DNA of 16,621 nt, taken from positions 1 through 16,621 of the forward strand of contig JAWOGN010000405.1 of assembly GCA_046496815.1 (NCBI GenBank), written 5' to 3'. Each line of letters opens with the position of its first letter. Position 1 is the stretch's first letter. Below are positions 6,552 to 14,141 of this stretch, one piece after another. The stretch is from JAWOGN01 sp046496815. GTDB taxonomy: Bacteria; Desulfobacterota; DSM-4660; Desulfatiglandales; Desulfatiglandaceae. The notes under the pieces are model-generated. The model ran no database searches. It had not been told where the DNA came from and saw only the letters and a list, made by a program, of their open reading frames with translations. Both the position numbers and the translations under genes were made by a program.

Positions 6552-6836
6552 TCAGGTCTCCTCACGTCCATCATCGGCTTTCATCCCCGGAAATGGATCA
6601 GAGATCGCGAGCCCTTGACGGCCTTTTCCCTTCTCAGTAATCCGAAACGCAAAGTTCTGATGGGCCTTTAACAGAAAACCAAAATTTTTGAAATATAAAT
6701 CTGTTAGCCATCTGCATAAGGCGACGCTTTTCCGGATAGGCCACCACATCCGGGGCTCACATAGAATCTCAACCTTCTCAGCGTCTGCAGTATCAGAATT
6801 ATCCGCTCCTTTTTGTATCAATTTAGCACATGCCAC
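6552..6836 (-). CDS. small hypothetical protein upstream of the activator
   Basis: The open frame has 94 codons from GTG 6836 and ends in TGA immediately before the activator ATG, an arrangement typical of translational coupling. The middle is rich in aromatic and basic residues (EILCEPRMWWPIRKSVALCRWLTDLYFKNFGF) and the C-terminus is polar. I recognise no family. The GTG has no clear Shine-Dalgarno. An internal ATG at codon 30 (6749) would give a 65-residue protein, also without a strong site. It could be a real regulator partner or only the leader of the activator gene. Abutment to the activator is the main support. Confidence 0.4.
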   Translation of the reverse strand: MACAKLIQKGADNSDTADAEKVEILCEPRMWWPIRKSVALCRWLTDLYFKNFGFLLKAHQNFAFRITEKGKGRQGLAISDPFPGMKADDGREET

Positions 6837-7134
6837 CGTTCGTTACGAGGTTATATAGGAAAAAAGTTGAAGCGAGTTTCTCTGAAGATTTTTGGGGGAA
6901 CTTCATTGACGACACACGAGGATTCGTTGGGATCCATCAGGAATTTGGAGAGGAGATTCCCGAGAACAAATTGACGGCCCGTCCCGTTACCGCCCGCTGC
7001 ATTCGATGAAAAAAAAGGGTGGAATGCTAAGAAAAACCTCGGCATGCACACCAGCACCTCGAAAACCCTTTGATGCGTCGGAGTACCGTCAGGCGCAGGG
7101 CGCAGAGATGTCGCCACAACCATTTGAAAATATT
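6837..7134. other. 298-bp gap between GNAT gene and small ORF
   Basis: No recognisable gene was found. A minus-strand frame of 90 codons (6851-7123) has no family resemblance. No clear intrinsic terminator follows the GNAT gene: a T8 run on the minus strand near 7010-7017 lacks a strong preceding stem. The promoter of the regulator unit should lie here. Confidence 0.4.
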
Positions 7135-7620
7135 CTAAACGGTGTTTTTAAACTCCTTCATAAGAATGATCTTGTGATCATCTTTCCGATAAAAATCATC
7201 CAGCACACAAACAGGTCGGTACCCGTTTTTACCATAAAAAGACCTCGCCGCAGCATACGCCTGAGTGGATGAGGTATCAATATAGATACGCCTTGCATTG
7301 ACGCCTCTCAAACGATCCTCCATTTCTACAAGAAGCCTTTTTCCGACACCTTGTCTGGAGCATGCGATGTCCACAACGATCCAGTACAGATCATAGCAGT
7401 GTTCCGTCATAGGAATGGGGCCGAAACAGACATACCCAGCCAATTCGTTCTGCATATGGGTCGCACATAGAAAGCGGTACTCGCTCTCATCGGGATGGCG
7501 GAGGGCCTCCTCCAAAAGCTCTAGAGCCACCTCTATTTCTGCTTCATTGAACGTTCCCCTCTGCTCTATGAGTCGTCGGATCCCCTGCCGATCCTTCTGC
7601 AAAAGGCTTCTAATGATCAT
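7135..7620 (-). CDS. GNAT-family N-acetyltransferase
   Basis: This is a 161-residue single-domain acetyltransferase. Strands around AGYVCFGPIPM (61-71) and YDLYWIVVD (76-84) precede the acetyl-CoA pyrophosphate loop SRQGVGKRLL (88-97). They are followed by RRIYIDTSS, AAARSFYGKNGYRPV and a closing strand, the standard GNAT order. It is the last gene of the kamA operon: its ATG (7618-7620) lies inside the end of the preceding ATP-grasp gene with an 11-nt overlap. In the known N-epsilon-acetyl-beta-lysine pathway, lysine 2,3-aminomutase (AblA) is paired with a GNAT enzyme (AblB). This gene is shorter than AblB but occupies an analogous place, so acetylation of a beta-lysine-derived product is a reasonable inference. 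The acceptor is unproven. Confidence 0.9.
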   Translation of the reverse strand: MIIRSLLQKDRQGIRRLIEQRGTFNEAEIEVALELLEEALRHPDESEYRFLCATHMQNELAGYVCFGPIPMTEHCYDLYWIVVDIACSRQGVGKRLLVEMEDRLRGVNARRIYIDTSSTQAYAAARSFYGKNGYRPVCVLDDFYRKDDHKIILMKEFKNTV

Positions 7621-8620
7621 GATTTTTGGACCTTCGCATCATGAACGACAGCAGCTGATCGACCATACTGGTATAAGATATGCCGGCCTTTTCAGCGGCT
7701 GCCGCAAACCCGGCATCAGGACTCAGACATGGGTTGGCGTTTATCTCCAACACATAAATATTCTCCAGACTGTCCACCCTTATATCGACACGCCCATAAT
7801 CTCTAAGAAAAAAGAGGTGAAAACACTCCAACGCCGTAGTTGCGATTCTCTTCAAGAGCGCCTTGGGAAGCAGTTCCGGAAAAATCCTGGGCGTGTTTTG
7901 ATATTCAAAAGATGTTTTATCCCACTTGGCACGATATCCGACAATCGGGTACAGGTCCTCGGGGAAGGCGGAAAAATCAATTTCAGCTATCGGTAAGACT
8001 TTTGTTTCCGGGTAGCCAAAAATGGAAACGTTGAACTCCCTTCCCGCTATAAACTCCTCTACAAGGAGCGGTCCAAAGCGGCTTCGAAGTCCTTCCAGTT
8101 CATTCTGCAGCGACGCTTCGTTTTCGAAAATCGACTCCTGCTCGATACCAATACCGGCGTCTTCAAATCTCGGTTTGACGATCAAGGGAAACCGGAGCGC
8201 AGTCGAACCCAAGGCTCCCGGATGAGAGTAAACCAGGTAATCTGGAGTTCCGATACCGTGAGCCTTAAGCAACTGTTTTGTTATGACCTTATCTGTTGAA
8301 AGCATGAAGGCTTGAGACGGAGAACCGGAAAATGAAATATTTAGCAATTCAAGCACGGCTGGAGGATGCCAGGCAAATCGAGGATCTTCATCCACGGTTT
8401 CGCACAGGTTAAAGGCGATATTCACCCCCTCGCCTTTCATTCTCACAAGGAACGACTCGACTTGCCTCGTAAACGGGATACGTGCGGATGCGTATCCCAA
8501 AGACTCCAGGCTGTGCTCAATGGCTTCCACTTGTGTAAGGACGTCTATAGATGATTCCCAGTGAGTCTTCCCTTGGGAGATGGGCTTGTTGTAGAGGATT
8601 CCAATATTCTGCTGCCGCAT
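7610..8620 (-). CDS. ATP-grasp ligase B (D-Ala-D-Ala ligase-like)
   Basis: The gene encodes 336 residues from ATG 8620, chosen because the family-typical N-terminus IGILYNKP begins there; the frame extends 17 codons further upstream without support. The layout is an N-terminal Rossmann-like domain (about 1-100), then the ATP-grasp domain with IVKPRFEDAGIGI (147-159, including Lys149), VEEFIAGREFNVSI (187-200) and the metal site GRVDIRVD (276-283) with LEINANPCLSP (291-301). The ligands Asp279, Glu292 and Asn294 are all present, so it should be active. The enzyme class activates a carboxylate as acyl-phosphate and joins it to an amine. It overlaps its upstream neighbour by 104 nt and the GNAT gene by 11 nt, so it is co-translated with both. 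It is paralogous but divergent from ligase A and so probably does a separate step. A peptidoglycan role is unlikely given the context. Confidence 0.9.
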   Translation of the reverse strand: MRQQNIGILYNKPISQGKTHWESSIDVLTQVEAIEHSLESLGYASARIPFTRQVESFLVRMKGEGVNIAFNLCETVDEDPRFAWHPPAVLELLNISFSGSPSQAFMLSTDKVITKQLLKAHGIGTPDYLVYSHPGALGSTALRFPLIVKPRFEDAGIGIEQESIFENEASLQNELEGLRSRFGPLLVEEFIAGREFNVSIFGYPETKVLPIAEIDFSAFPEDLYPIVGYRAKWDKTSFEYQNTPRIFPELLPKALLKRIATTALECFHLFFLRDYGRVDIRVDSLENIYVLEINANPCLSPDAGFAAAAEKAGISYTSMVDQLLSFMMRRSKNHDH

Positions 8621-9608
8621 GACTTCTTTTCTCCAGTGAGTATCGAGCAATGGCTGAGGCCATAATGGCATGGATGAGATCCTGATAGGTCATTCCCACC
8701 TTGCCGGCAATGATGCAAAGATCCGAATGCTCAGGATGCAATCCTGCCAGTGGGTTAACCTCCAAGAAGTTAGGAACGCCGTTGGCATCCACTCTCAGGT
8801 CTACCCGTCCGGCATCGAGGCAACCAAGCCCTTTCCACGCTTTGACAGCGGCTTCTTTTGCTCTTTCCGCCACCGAACTGCTTACGAGTCTATAATTCAC
8901 CAACTCCTCACATCGTTCTTTGTTTAGGTAAGAATAGACGTCTGATTCAGCGTTCTCCCGCAGTAGAACTTCCATGACACCGATCGCGACGGCATTTTCA
9001 CCGCTGCCCACAATTCCCACGGTAAACTCTTGACCTGGGAGAAAACGCTCCACCAAAACAGGCTGCATGTATCTTGACAGCATCCCCCTGCAAATGGCCG
9101 ATAACTGGCTCTGACGGATGATTTTTGATGCGGACGTGATGCCTTTTCCGGTCCCCTCGGCTACCGGCTTGACGAAAAGCGGGGGTGCCATATCAATCAG
9201 GTCAATATCCGACGCTTTCTCAACCACGCAAAAATCCGGCGTCGCAACACCAAGGTCTCGAACGACCCGCTTGGCCATTGCTTTGTGGAGTGTCAGGGAA
9301 AGAACCATCGGGTCCGAAAAGGTATAGGGGATGTCATAGGCATCAAGTAAGGCAGGTACCTGTGCCTCCCGTCCAAACCCCTTTACCCCTTCTGCAATAT
9401 TAAAAACTATGTCCCACCGGTGCCCGGCCACCAGTCGTCTTGTCAGACCTTGGATGTTACCGACCCTTTCCGTATCATACCCCAACCTCCGGAGCGCTTG
9501 GTCGATCGATTCAATGGTATCGATACGATCAAACTCTGCGGTTTCCTCCTCACCGAATCCATTGGAGAGATAATCTTCCCGAAGATCGTAAGTAATACCA
9601 ACCTTCAT
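8517..9608 (-). CDS. ATP-grasp ligase A (D-Ala-D-Ala ligase-like)
   Basis: The gene encodes 363 residues from ATG 9608, which overlaps the kamA stop as ATGA. Shine-Dalgarno-like G-rich sequence (AAAGGGGGCGG) precedes it. The N-terminus is MKVGITYDLR. The ATP-grasp features are LFVKPVAEGTGKGI (144-157, Lys147 and a Gly-rich loop), VERFLPGQEFTVGI (186-199) and GRVDLRVD (267-274) with FLEVNPLAGLHPEHSDL (281-297). Asp270, Glu283 and Asn285 correspond to the metal ligands of Ddl enzymes. The C-terminal 34 residues or so lie in the 104-nt overlap with ligase B and look like an add-on beyond the normal family end near ASAIARYSLE. It is probably a dipeptide or amino-acid ligase acting on a KamA product. 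Substrates cannot be read from sequence. Confidence 0.9.
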   Translation of the reverse strand: MKVGITYDLREDYLSNGFGEEETAEFDRIDTIESIDQALRRLGYDTERVGNIQGLTRRLVAGHRWDIVFNIAEGVKGFGREAQVPALLDAYDIPYTFSDPMVLSLTLHKAMAKRVVRDLGVATPDFCVVEKASDIDLIDMAPPLFVKPVAEGTGKGITSASKIIRQSQLSAICRGMLSRYMQPVLVERFLPGQEFTVGIVGSGENAVAIGVMEVLLRENAESDVYSYLNKERCEELVNYRLVSSSVAERAKEAAVKAWKGLGCLDAGRVDLRVDANGVPNFLEVNPLAGLHPEHSDLCIIAGKVGMTYQDLIHAIMASAIARYSLEKRSHAAAEYWNPLQQAHLPREDSLGIIYRRPYTSGSH

Positions 9609-10966
9609 AATCCGCCCCCTTTCTCCAAGCACCGGCTTGTCGACCGGTGTGATCTTTCCGCCCCGATCGCATTCCCGGAATCGGGATACCGATAGGTTTT
9701 CCCCTCATAGTTCTTGAGCAACAGATCATCCCCCTGTCGGCCCACAACATATTCGGGGAGCAGCGGAATTTTTCCACCACCTCCCGGAGCATCAATGACA
9801 TATGTAGGCACTGCATATCCAGTTGTATAGCCACGCAACCCCCGGATAATCTCCAAGCCTTTGCTGACGGGCGTCCGAAAATGGGATGATCCCAGAATGG
9901 GGTCGCACTGGTAGAGATAATAAGGCTTCACCCGTATCTTAAGGAGTCCGTGAACCAGCGTCTGCATGGTACCTAAATCATCATTGATACCGGAAAGGAG
10001 AACAGTTTGACTTCCCAGAGGAATGCCTGCGTCGGCTAAGCGTTCGCAAGCAAGCGTCGTTTCAGGCGTCAATTCATCCGGATGGGTGAAATGAACACTG
10101 ATCCAGAGAGGATGATATTTCTTCATCATTCGGGTGAGTGCTGGAGTAATCCGTTGCGGCAGGACTACAGGAGCCTTGGTCCCTATCCGCAGAAGTTCCA
10201 CATGACGAATTGTGCGCAACCTCGACAGGAGCCATTCCAGGGTTTCATCCGGCATCGTCAAGGGATCTCCACCGGAAAGCAGCACATCCCGCACAGCGGG
10301 TGTGTTTTCGATATAGGCGATGGCCCTTTCCCATTGACCTTTAGCAAAGGTCGGACCTTTTCCATTGCCTACCATCCGTGAACGTGTGCAGTAGCGACAG
10401 TAGGTCGAACAGAAATCCGTGACGAGAAACAAAACACGATCAGGATAGCGATGAACCAAGCCCGGCAATGCGCTGTCATGCTCTTCTCCGAGAGGGTCTT
10501 CCCTTTCTCCCGGGGAGAAAAAACGTTCTGCAACCAAAGGGACGACCGTGCGACGAAGCGGCTGGCTCGGATTTTCCCTTTCAAGGAGGCTCGCATAATA
10601 CGGAGTGATCGCTAACGGGATCTGTCCTGGGAAACCGGTAATCCCAAGCTGTTCATCATCAGATAGGAGAAGCATACGACTTAATGTATGGATGTCCCGA
10701 ATACGGTGGCCTAACTGCCATCGCCAGTCGTTCCATTCCATAGGCGTGGTATTGGGAAAGAACTGTTTTCGGAAGGTCGAAACGCGCGCACTATTTGCCG
10801 ACCTCAGAATGGGCTGGATTTTTCGAATTGGAATGATTTTTTTCTTCCCTCTATGATGTTTCCTTTTCAGTGAAAAATCATAGAGAACCTCTGGCTGCAC
10901 ATCCTTGAGTCCGATCCCCGGACTGGGAGGCTTAACGTCCTCCGTGCTCGCTGTTTCCGTTTTCAT
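9605..10966 (-). CDS. kamA: KamA-family radical SAM lysine 2,3-aminomutase
   Basis: The gene encodes 453 residues from ATG 10966; an in-frame GTG directly precedes it. Radical SAM cysteines CSTYCRYC (Cys186, 190, 193) bind the 4Fe-4S cluster. VLLSGGDPLTMP (228-239) is the SAM-binding GGD region, and the PLP lysine is Lys399 in DAPGGGGK. The two aspartates that hold the substrate epsilon-amino group in the clostridial enzyme are conserved (Asp355 in YQCD and Asp392 in VIDAP). This points to lysine rather than glutamate as substrate, giving beta-lysine. The C-terminal CxCxxC zinc motif of the clostridial enzyme is missing; only one Cys remains near the end. An N-terminal basic extension of about 45 residues precedes the catalytic core. 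It is the first gene of a four-gene operon behind a sigma-54 promoter (11039-11054), and its stop overlaps the next start. Confidence 0.93.
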   Translation of the reverse strand: MKTETASTEDVKPPSPGIGLKDVQPEVLYDFSLKRKHHRGKKKIIPIRKIQPILRSANSARVSTFRKQFFPNTTPMEWNDWRWQLGHRIRDIHTLSRMLLLSDDEQLGITGFPGQIPLAITPYYASLLERENPSQPLRRTVVPLVAERFFSPGEREDPLGEEHDSALPGLVHRYPDRVLFLVTDFCSTYCRYCTRSRMVGNGKGPTFAKGQWERAIAYIENTPAVRDVLLSGGDPLTMPDETLEWLLSRLRTIRHVELLRIGTKAPVVLPQRITPALTRMMKKYHPLWISVHFTHPDELTPETTLACERLADAGIPLGSQTVLLSGINDDLGTMQTLVHGLLKIRVKPYYLYQCDPILGSSHFRTPVSKGLEIIRGLRGYTTGYAVPTYVIDAPGGGGKIPLLPEYVVGRQGDDLLLKNYEGKTYRYPDSGNAIGAERSHRSTSRCLEKGGGL

Positions 10967-11038
10967 CACCCACGGTTTCCCCCTGCTTTTCGGATTGAGT
11001 TAGAGTTTCTAATTTGACGAATGCAACACGACACGATC

Positions 11039-11054
11039 AGCATAAGCCATGCCA
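11039..11054 (-). promoter_or_regulatory. sigma-54 promoter B (-24/-12) of the kamA operon
   Basis: The minus strand reads TGGCATGGCTTATGCT, matching TGGCAYG-N4-TTGCW except A for the first T of the -12 box; GG-to-GC spacing is exact. The -12 C is at 11040, giving a start near 11028 and a leader of about 60 nt to kamA. Confidence 0.8.
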
Positions 11055-11069
11055 AAAGGTAAACACCTT

Positions 11070-11087
11070 GAATTTTTTGAATTTTTT
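11070..11087. repeat. tandem repeat GAATTTTTT x2
   Basis: Two adjacent copies of the 9-mer GAATTTTTT lie between promoter B and its nearest activator half-site. They form a phased A/T tract that may bend DNA. Confidence 0.8.
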
Positions 11088-11088
11088 A

Positions 11089-11125
11089 TTCGGAACATTT
11101 CACTAACAGAACAAACAGTTCCGAA
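11089..11125 (-). promoter_or_regulatory. proximal activator sites B1/B2
   Basis: CAGAAC-AAACA-GTTCCGAA (11107-11125, centre 11115) lies 75 bp upstream of the -12 C of promoter B, matching site A1 in form and distance. An extra half-site TTCGGAAC (11089-11096) lies closer to the promoter. Confidence 0.68.
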
Positions 11126-11176
11126 AATCGGCAGGAAAATCATGTTTTCGGCGGGAAAACGAAACCGGATGGTAGC

Positions 11177-11189
11177 TAACTTATTGAAA
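11177..11189 (-). promoter_or_regulatory. IHF-like site B
   Basis: TAACTTATTGAAA is one mismatch from the IHF consensus (reverse orientation). It begins 137 bp upstream of the -12, almost the same place as site A (140 bp). The flanking ATTTGAAAAT is also shared between the two promoters. Confidence 0.55.
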
Positions 11190-11205
11190 AATTTGAAAAT
11201 AACTA

Positions 11206-11257
11206 TTGAGAATTTAGAGTTCCGATACGGATTTTATTCGGAACAAATAGTTCCGAT
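11206..11257 (-). promoter_or_regulatory. distal activator sites B3/B4
   Basis: TTCGGAAC-AAATA-GTTCCGAT (11237-11257, centre 11247) is a palindrome with 7-bp arms, 207 bp upstream of the -12 C, matching site A2. A weaker copy with GAAT-TTAGA-GTTCCGAT (centre 11216) lies 31 bp away, about three helical turns. Confidence 0.7.
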
Positions 11258-11338
11258 TTAGACCCCTTATTTTCTTAGTTCACCCCATATCCCTGTCTCC
11301 GTCATATTTTTCTTGTTTGGACTTAAGCCTGTCCCCGC

Positions 11339-11503
11339 TTGCACGAGCGGACTTGGCCCGAAGCCGAAAGGCGTATCAAGCAGGGAAACGGGGTCTTTTT
11401 GCCCGTTGGGTCTCTCGAACCCCATGGTCCTCGCGCGCCGCTGGATACCGATCTCCTCGATGCCGATTATCTCGCCCGGCCGACGGCAAAGGCATCCAAG
11501 GAT
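11339..11503 (+). pseudogene. creatininase-family N-terminal fragment
   Basis: A frame open from 11327 encodes HERTWPEAERRI, then GVFLPVGSLEPHG and PLDTDLLDADYLA. This is the hallmark N-terminus of the creatininase/MftE-type amidohydrolase family, including the Glu and His of the metal-binding G-S-x-E-x-H-G motif. Similarity ends near 11500, after about 54 residues, where the frame runs into the antisense of the YitT gene end; the family normally has about 240 residues. There is no proper start, because a stop codon (11324-11326) sits just upstream and only TTG is available. It is therefore a remnant, probably left by the rearrangement that placed the YitT gene here. Confidence 0.7.
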
Positions 11504-11535
11504 CCCAACCCATGCGTAGATCCCAGCATTGGGGG

Positions 11536-12411
11536 TTACCAGTGGGGCTGGTTTCCGATGCGCCGTCCCATGACCTCCAGCGTGTCCATCACCACCACAA
11601 ATGCGTCGGGGTCGATTTTACGAATGACGGCCTTTACCCGCGGTAACTCCTGAAACCGAATGACGGTATATAGCGTATGCAGTTCTCCGCCCGAATACGC
11701 GCCCCGCGCCTTGGTGATGGTCACGCCCCTTTCGATGCTTTCCATGATGTCCTTAGATATTCTTTCCCATTGCGGTGAAATAATCAGTACGGCCTTTCGC
11801 TGGCTAAGCCCGGTAACCACCAGGTTGAGTATGTGCGAGGTAACATACATATAGATCAGGGTATAGAGCGCACCTTCCAGCGAGAAAAGAATGGCGGCGG
11901 CCCCCAATATGACGGAGTTGAAGGCCAACACGCTCGTGCCGAGGCGAATAGAGAAAAGCCTTAAAAGGATAACAGACAGGATATCCAAGCCCCCGGCTGA
12001 GCCGAGGGATCTAAGGATGAGCCCGGATCCGACTCCTGAAATGATTCCAGCCAGCAGGGCACTCAAGATTTTATCATAAACAGGCAGGGTAATTTTCGTC
12101 AATGCCAAAGCTGCTGAAAACATGACCATACCTGCGATGCTATAAAGAAAAAATCGCCGCCCCACATACACCCAACCCAGAGCGAAAACCGGTATGTTTA
12201 AAATGAAATAGTAGACGGCAACGGGCAATGACGGTGCAATGTAATGTAGCGCAAGAGACATCCCGGTGAAGCCCCCGCTCAGGAATTGTCGCGGAATCAG
12301 GATGCCGTTGACGGCAACCACACAAAGTTCGCACCCAAGCGCGATCAGAAAAAGGTTCCAGAGCACCTGTTTCCATACTCTCAAAAAGGACTTTAAATTG
12401 AATCTTGTCAT
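11536..12411 (-). CDS. YitT family membrane protein (DUF161/DUF2179)
   Basis: The gene encodes 291 residues from ATG 12411, preceded by GGAG at 10 nt; a frame extension to 12477 gives an unlikely soluble prefix. Five to six hydrophobic helices span residues 20-200 (LFLIALGCELCVVAVNGILI, YYFILNIPVFALGWVYVG, ILSALLAGIISGVGSGLI and others). The typical GGFTGMSL and GSAGGLDIL glycine-rich re-entrant segments are present. The C-terminal cytosolic DUF2179 domain (about 215-285) contains GVTITKARGAYSGGELHTLYTVI and KIDPDAFVVVMDTLEV. Family members are inner-membrane proteins of uncertain transport function. The gene is co-directional with the photolyase gene, 236 bp downstream of it, and its 3' end abuts the creatininase remnant. 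Confidence 0.92.
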   Translation of the reverse strand: MTRFNLKSFLRVWKQVLWNLFLIALGCELCVVAVNGILIPRQFLSGGFTGMSLALHYIAPSLPVAVYYFILNIPVFALGWVYVGRRFFLYSIAGMVMFSAALALTKITLPVYDKILSALLAGIISGVGSGLILRSLGSAGGLDILSVILLRLFSIRLGTSVLAFNSVILGAAAILFSLEGALYTLIYMYVTSHILNLVVTGLSQRKAVLIISPQWERISKDIMESIERGVTITKARGAYSGGELHTLYTVIRFQELPRVKAVIRKIDPDAFVVVMDTLEVMGRRIGNQPHW

Positions 12412-12647
12412 ATGAATCCGACTCCAAAACCGGATTTGGGGTTTCGCGCTCAATTCGCCGCCGCAATTGATCTGCAAGACGTCTTCATTTGAAGTTCTGA
12501 ATTCTGGTAGGTCCCCGAACTCCTTTCACAAGACCGGCGACCTGTGATAAGGGATTGATACGGTCAAAGCGGTTGATATATAGGCGATGAAACCCCCGGG
12601 ACGTCTTTCACATTTTGGCTGACACCCTTTCAATTCCTTCAAAAAAG

Positions 12648-14114
12648 TCATGGTTTGTATGCGGTTATGTAATTCCCAACCCGAACCTTTCTGGCGGTGT
12701 TTTTTGAGCTCATATATCGTATTTTCCCATAGATGGGCCGCTCGGGACCCCATGGCCTGTCATAACGCCCCAGGACCCAGAAAATCCCGCTGTATGAATT
12801 GGGATCCCTGCCATCTATGGCATATTTGTTATTGAGTTCAATCATCACGCTGAGTGCGCTGCGGGCTGTGGGCGACCATTCTAAAATCTTTTTGCCCCAA
12901 AGCATTCGAAGATAGTTGTGAATTCGTCCCTCTCTGACCAGCTGTGTCTGCGCTGCATTCCAAAGTGAATCATGTGTACCGGCCGTTTCAAACTCTTCCA
13001 GGGAGTAGATATGATCTCTTTCATCCATCTCATGGACCTTGAGTGTCTTGATCGCCCAGTCAGGTAGGGACGCATATCGATCGTAGTCATTCCGCTGCCA
13101 ACACATGTTGAAGCCCAATTCCCGCCACGTGATAAGTTCGTCCAAGAATGCCTCCGCAGCCTCACTCATTCCCCACCAGCCGGTTCTGTGGCCGCCGGCT
13201 TTTTCAGCAATTCGGTCGAAAAACCAGTCTTCCGTCCTCATGAGTTCACTAAATATTTGATGGACGGAAATATGTCCGAAATGAAGATAGGGGGAAAGCC
13301 CGCTGGTTCCCTCGACTTCAGGCTGGTTACGCTTCTCCGGATAATGAGGTAGCCGACTCTCCAAAAACTCTTTCATCACCCGCTCCGCCTTTGTGGAACC
13401 ACCGTGCAAGTCTAAAACGCCCACATCGTGATCAAGCGGGAGTGCAGCGAGAAATGCCGAATCTTTATTGAGTTTCTTGAGGGGGATCATGGGCCACTTT
13501 TTCAGAATCTCCTTTGAAATGGCATGCGTCCCTTTCAGTTTTGCGCCTTGTAGCGGCGTAGCTTCCGGGTGTTCGAACAAATGGGATTCCAGGTTCTGTT
13601 GCAAAAAACGTCGAAACGCATAGGCGGTCGGAAACACGCGATCTGCAGCCCGCATGGGCAAAAGCCCATTGGAGTCTACGGATTCCAGCAGAACAGAGAT
13701 CTGGGTGGCTGCAGCGGTGACCATGTTCGGAAGGAAAAATTCCGGGAAGTCATCCGTCACAACCACACACGCATTCTTGGCAATGGTTTTGAGTAACCCC
13801 TTGCCTTCACCGGTCGCAGACTCGACGTAGGGGTAGTAAACCACCTTGTGTTTCCTGAATTTTTGCAAATTATCGGCCATCCCATCCAGGATGAACTGAT
13901 GGAAGCGGTCGCTGGCCCACGGATATCCGCATCGCAGCGCTTCCAAAATCACCAACGGTTTGTTGAGCTCCTTTGCCCATTCCACGGCCCGATCAAGACT
14001 ATAGTTCCAGCTGGAGCGTCGATTGGCGATCATCCAATAGACCACAAAACTCCCGTTGGGGTTGACGGATGCCTCATTGGCCTTTCGAATACGATTTTCA
14101 GGAAATGATTTCAC
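12648..14114 (-). CDS. class II CPD photolyase
   Basis: The gene encodes 488 residues from GTG 14114, with GGGAGG about 6 nt upstream. Class II diagnostics are the early WMIANRRSSWNYSLDRAVEW segment (about 27-46) and the C-terminal FAD/DNA region DGRDPNSYSGIFWVLGRYDR. After that comes PWGPERPIYGKIRYMSSKN, typical of the microbial/plant class II subfamily rather than the E. coli Phr class I. It uses FADH- and blue/near-UV light to split cyclobutane pyrimidine dimers. It lies 27 bp downstream of a PPOX flavoprotein gene on the same strand, so the two form an operon, divergent from DUF523-DUF1722. Its presence implies an organism that sees light at least at times, which is notable for an anaerobe. 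Confidence 0.95.
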   Translation of the reverse strand: MKSFPENRIRKANEASVNPNGSFVVYWMIANRRSSWNYSLDRAVEWAKELNKPLVILEALRCGYPWASDRFHQFILDGMADNLQKFRKHKVVYYPYVESATGEGKGLLKTIAKNACVVVTDDFPEFFLPNMVTAAATQISVLLESVDSNGLLPMRAADRVFPTAYAFRRFLQQNLESHLFEHPEATPLQGAKLKGTHAISKEILKKWPMIPLKKLNKDSAFLAALPLDHDVGVLDLHGGSTKAERVMKEFLESRLPHYPEKRNQPEVEGTSGLSPYLHFGHISVHQIFSELMRTEDWFFDRIAEKAGGHRTGWWGMSEAAEAFLDELITWRELGFNMCWQRNDYDRYASLPDWAIKTLKVHEMDERDHIYSLEEFETAGTHDSLWNAAQTQLVREGRIHNYLRMLWGKKILEWSPTARSALSVMIELNNKYAIDGRDPNSYSGIFWVLGRYDRPWGPERPIYGKIRYMSSKNTARKVRVGNYITAYKP

Positions 14115-14141
14115 TGAGACCTCCCAATTGCATGTTTTTGC

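Noticed and set aside
6851..7123. Minus-strand 90-codon frame downstream of the GNAT gene
   Set aside because: No family resemblance and no convincing Shine-Dalgarno; kept as an unexplained gap.
8246..8253. GTTCCGAT inside ligase B as another activator site
   Set aside because: It is a lone half-site in coding sequence with no GAAC five bases before it and no sigma-54 element nearby.
12526..12753. Minus-strand frame across the photolyase 3' end
   Set aside because: It is out of frame with the photolyase and has no domain character.
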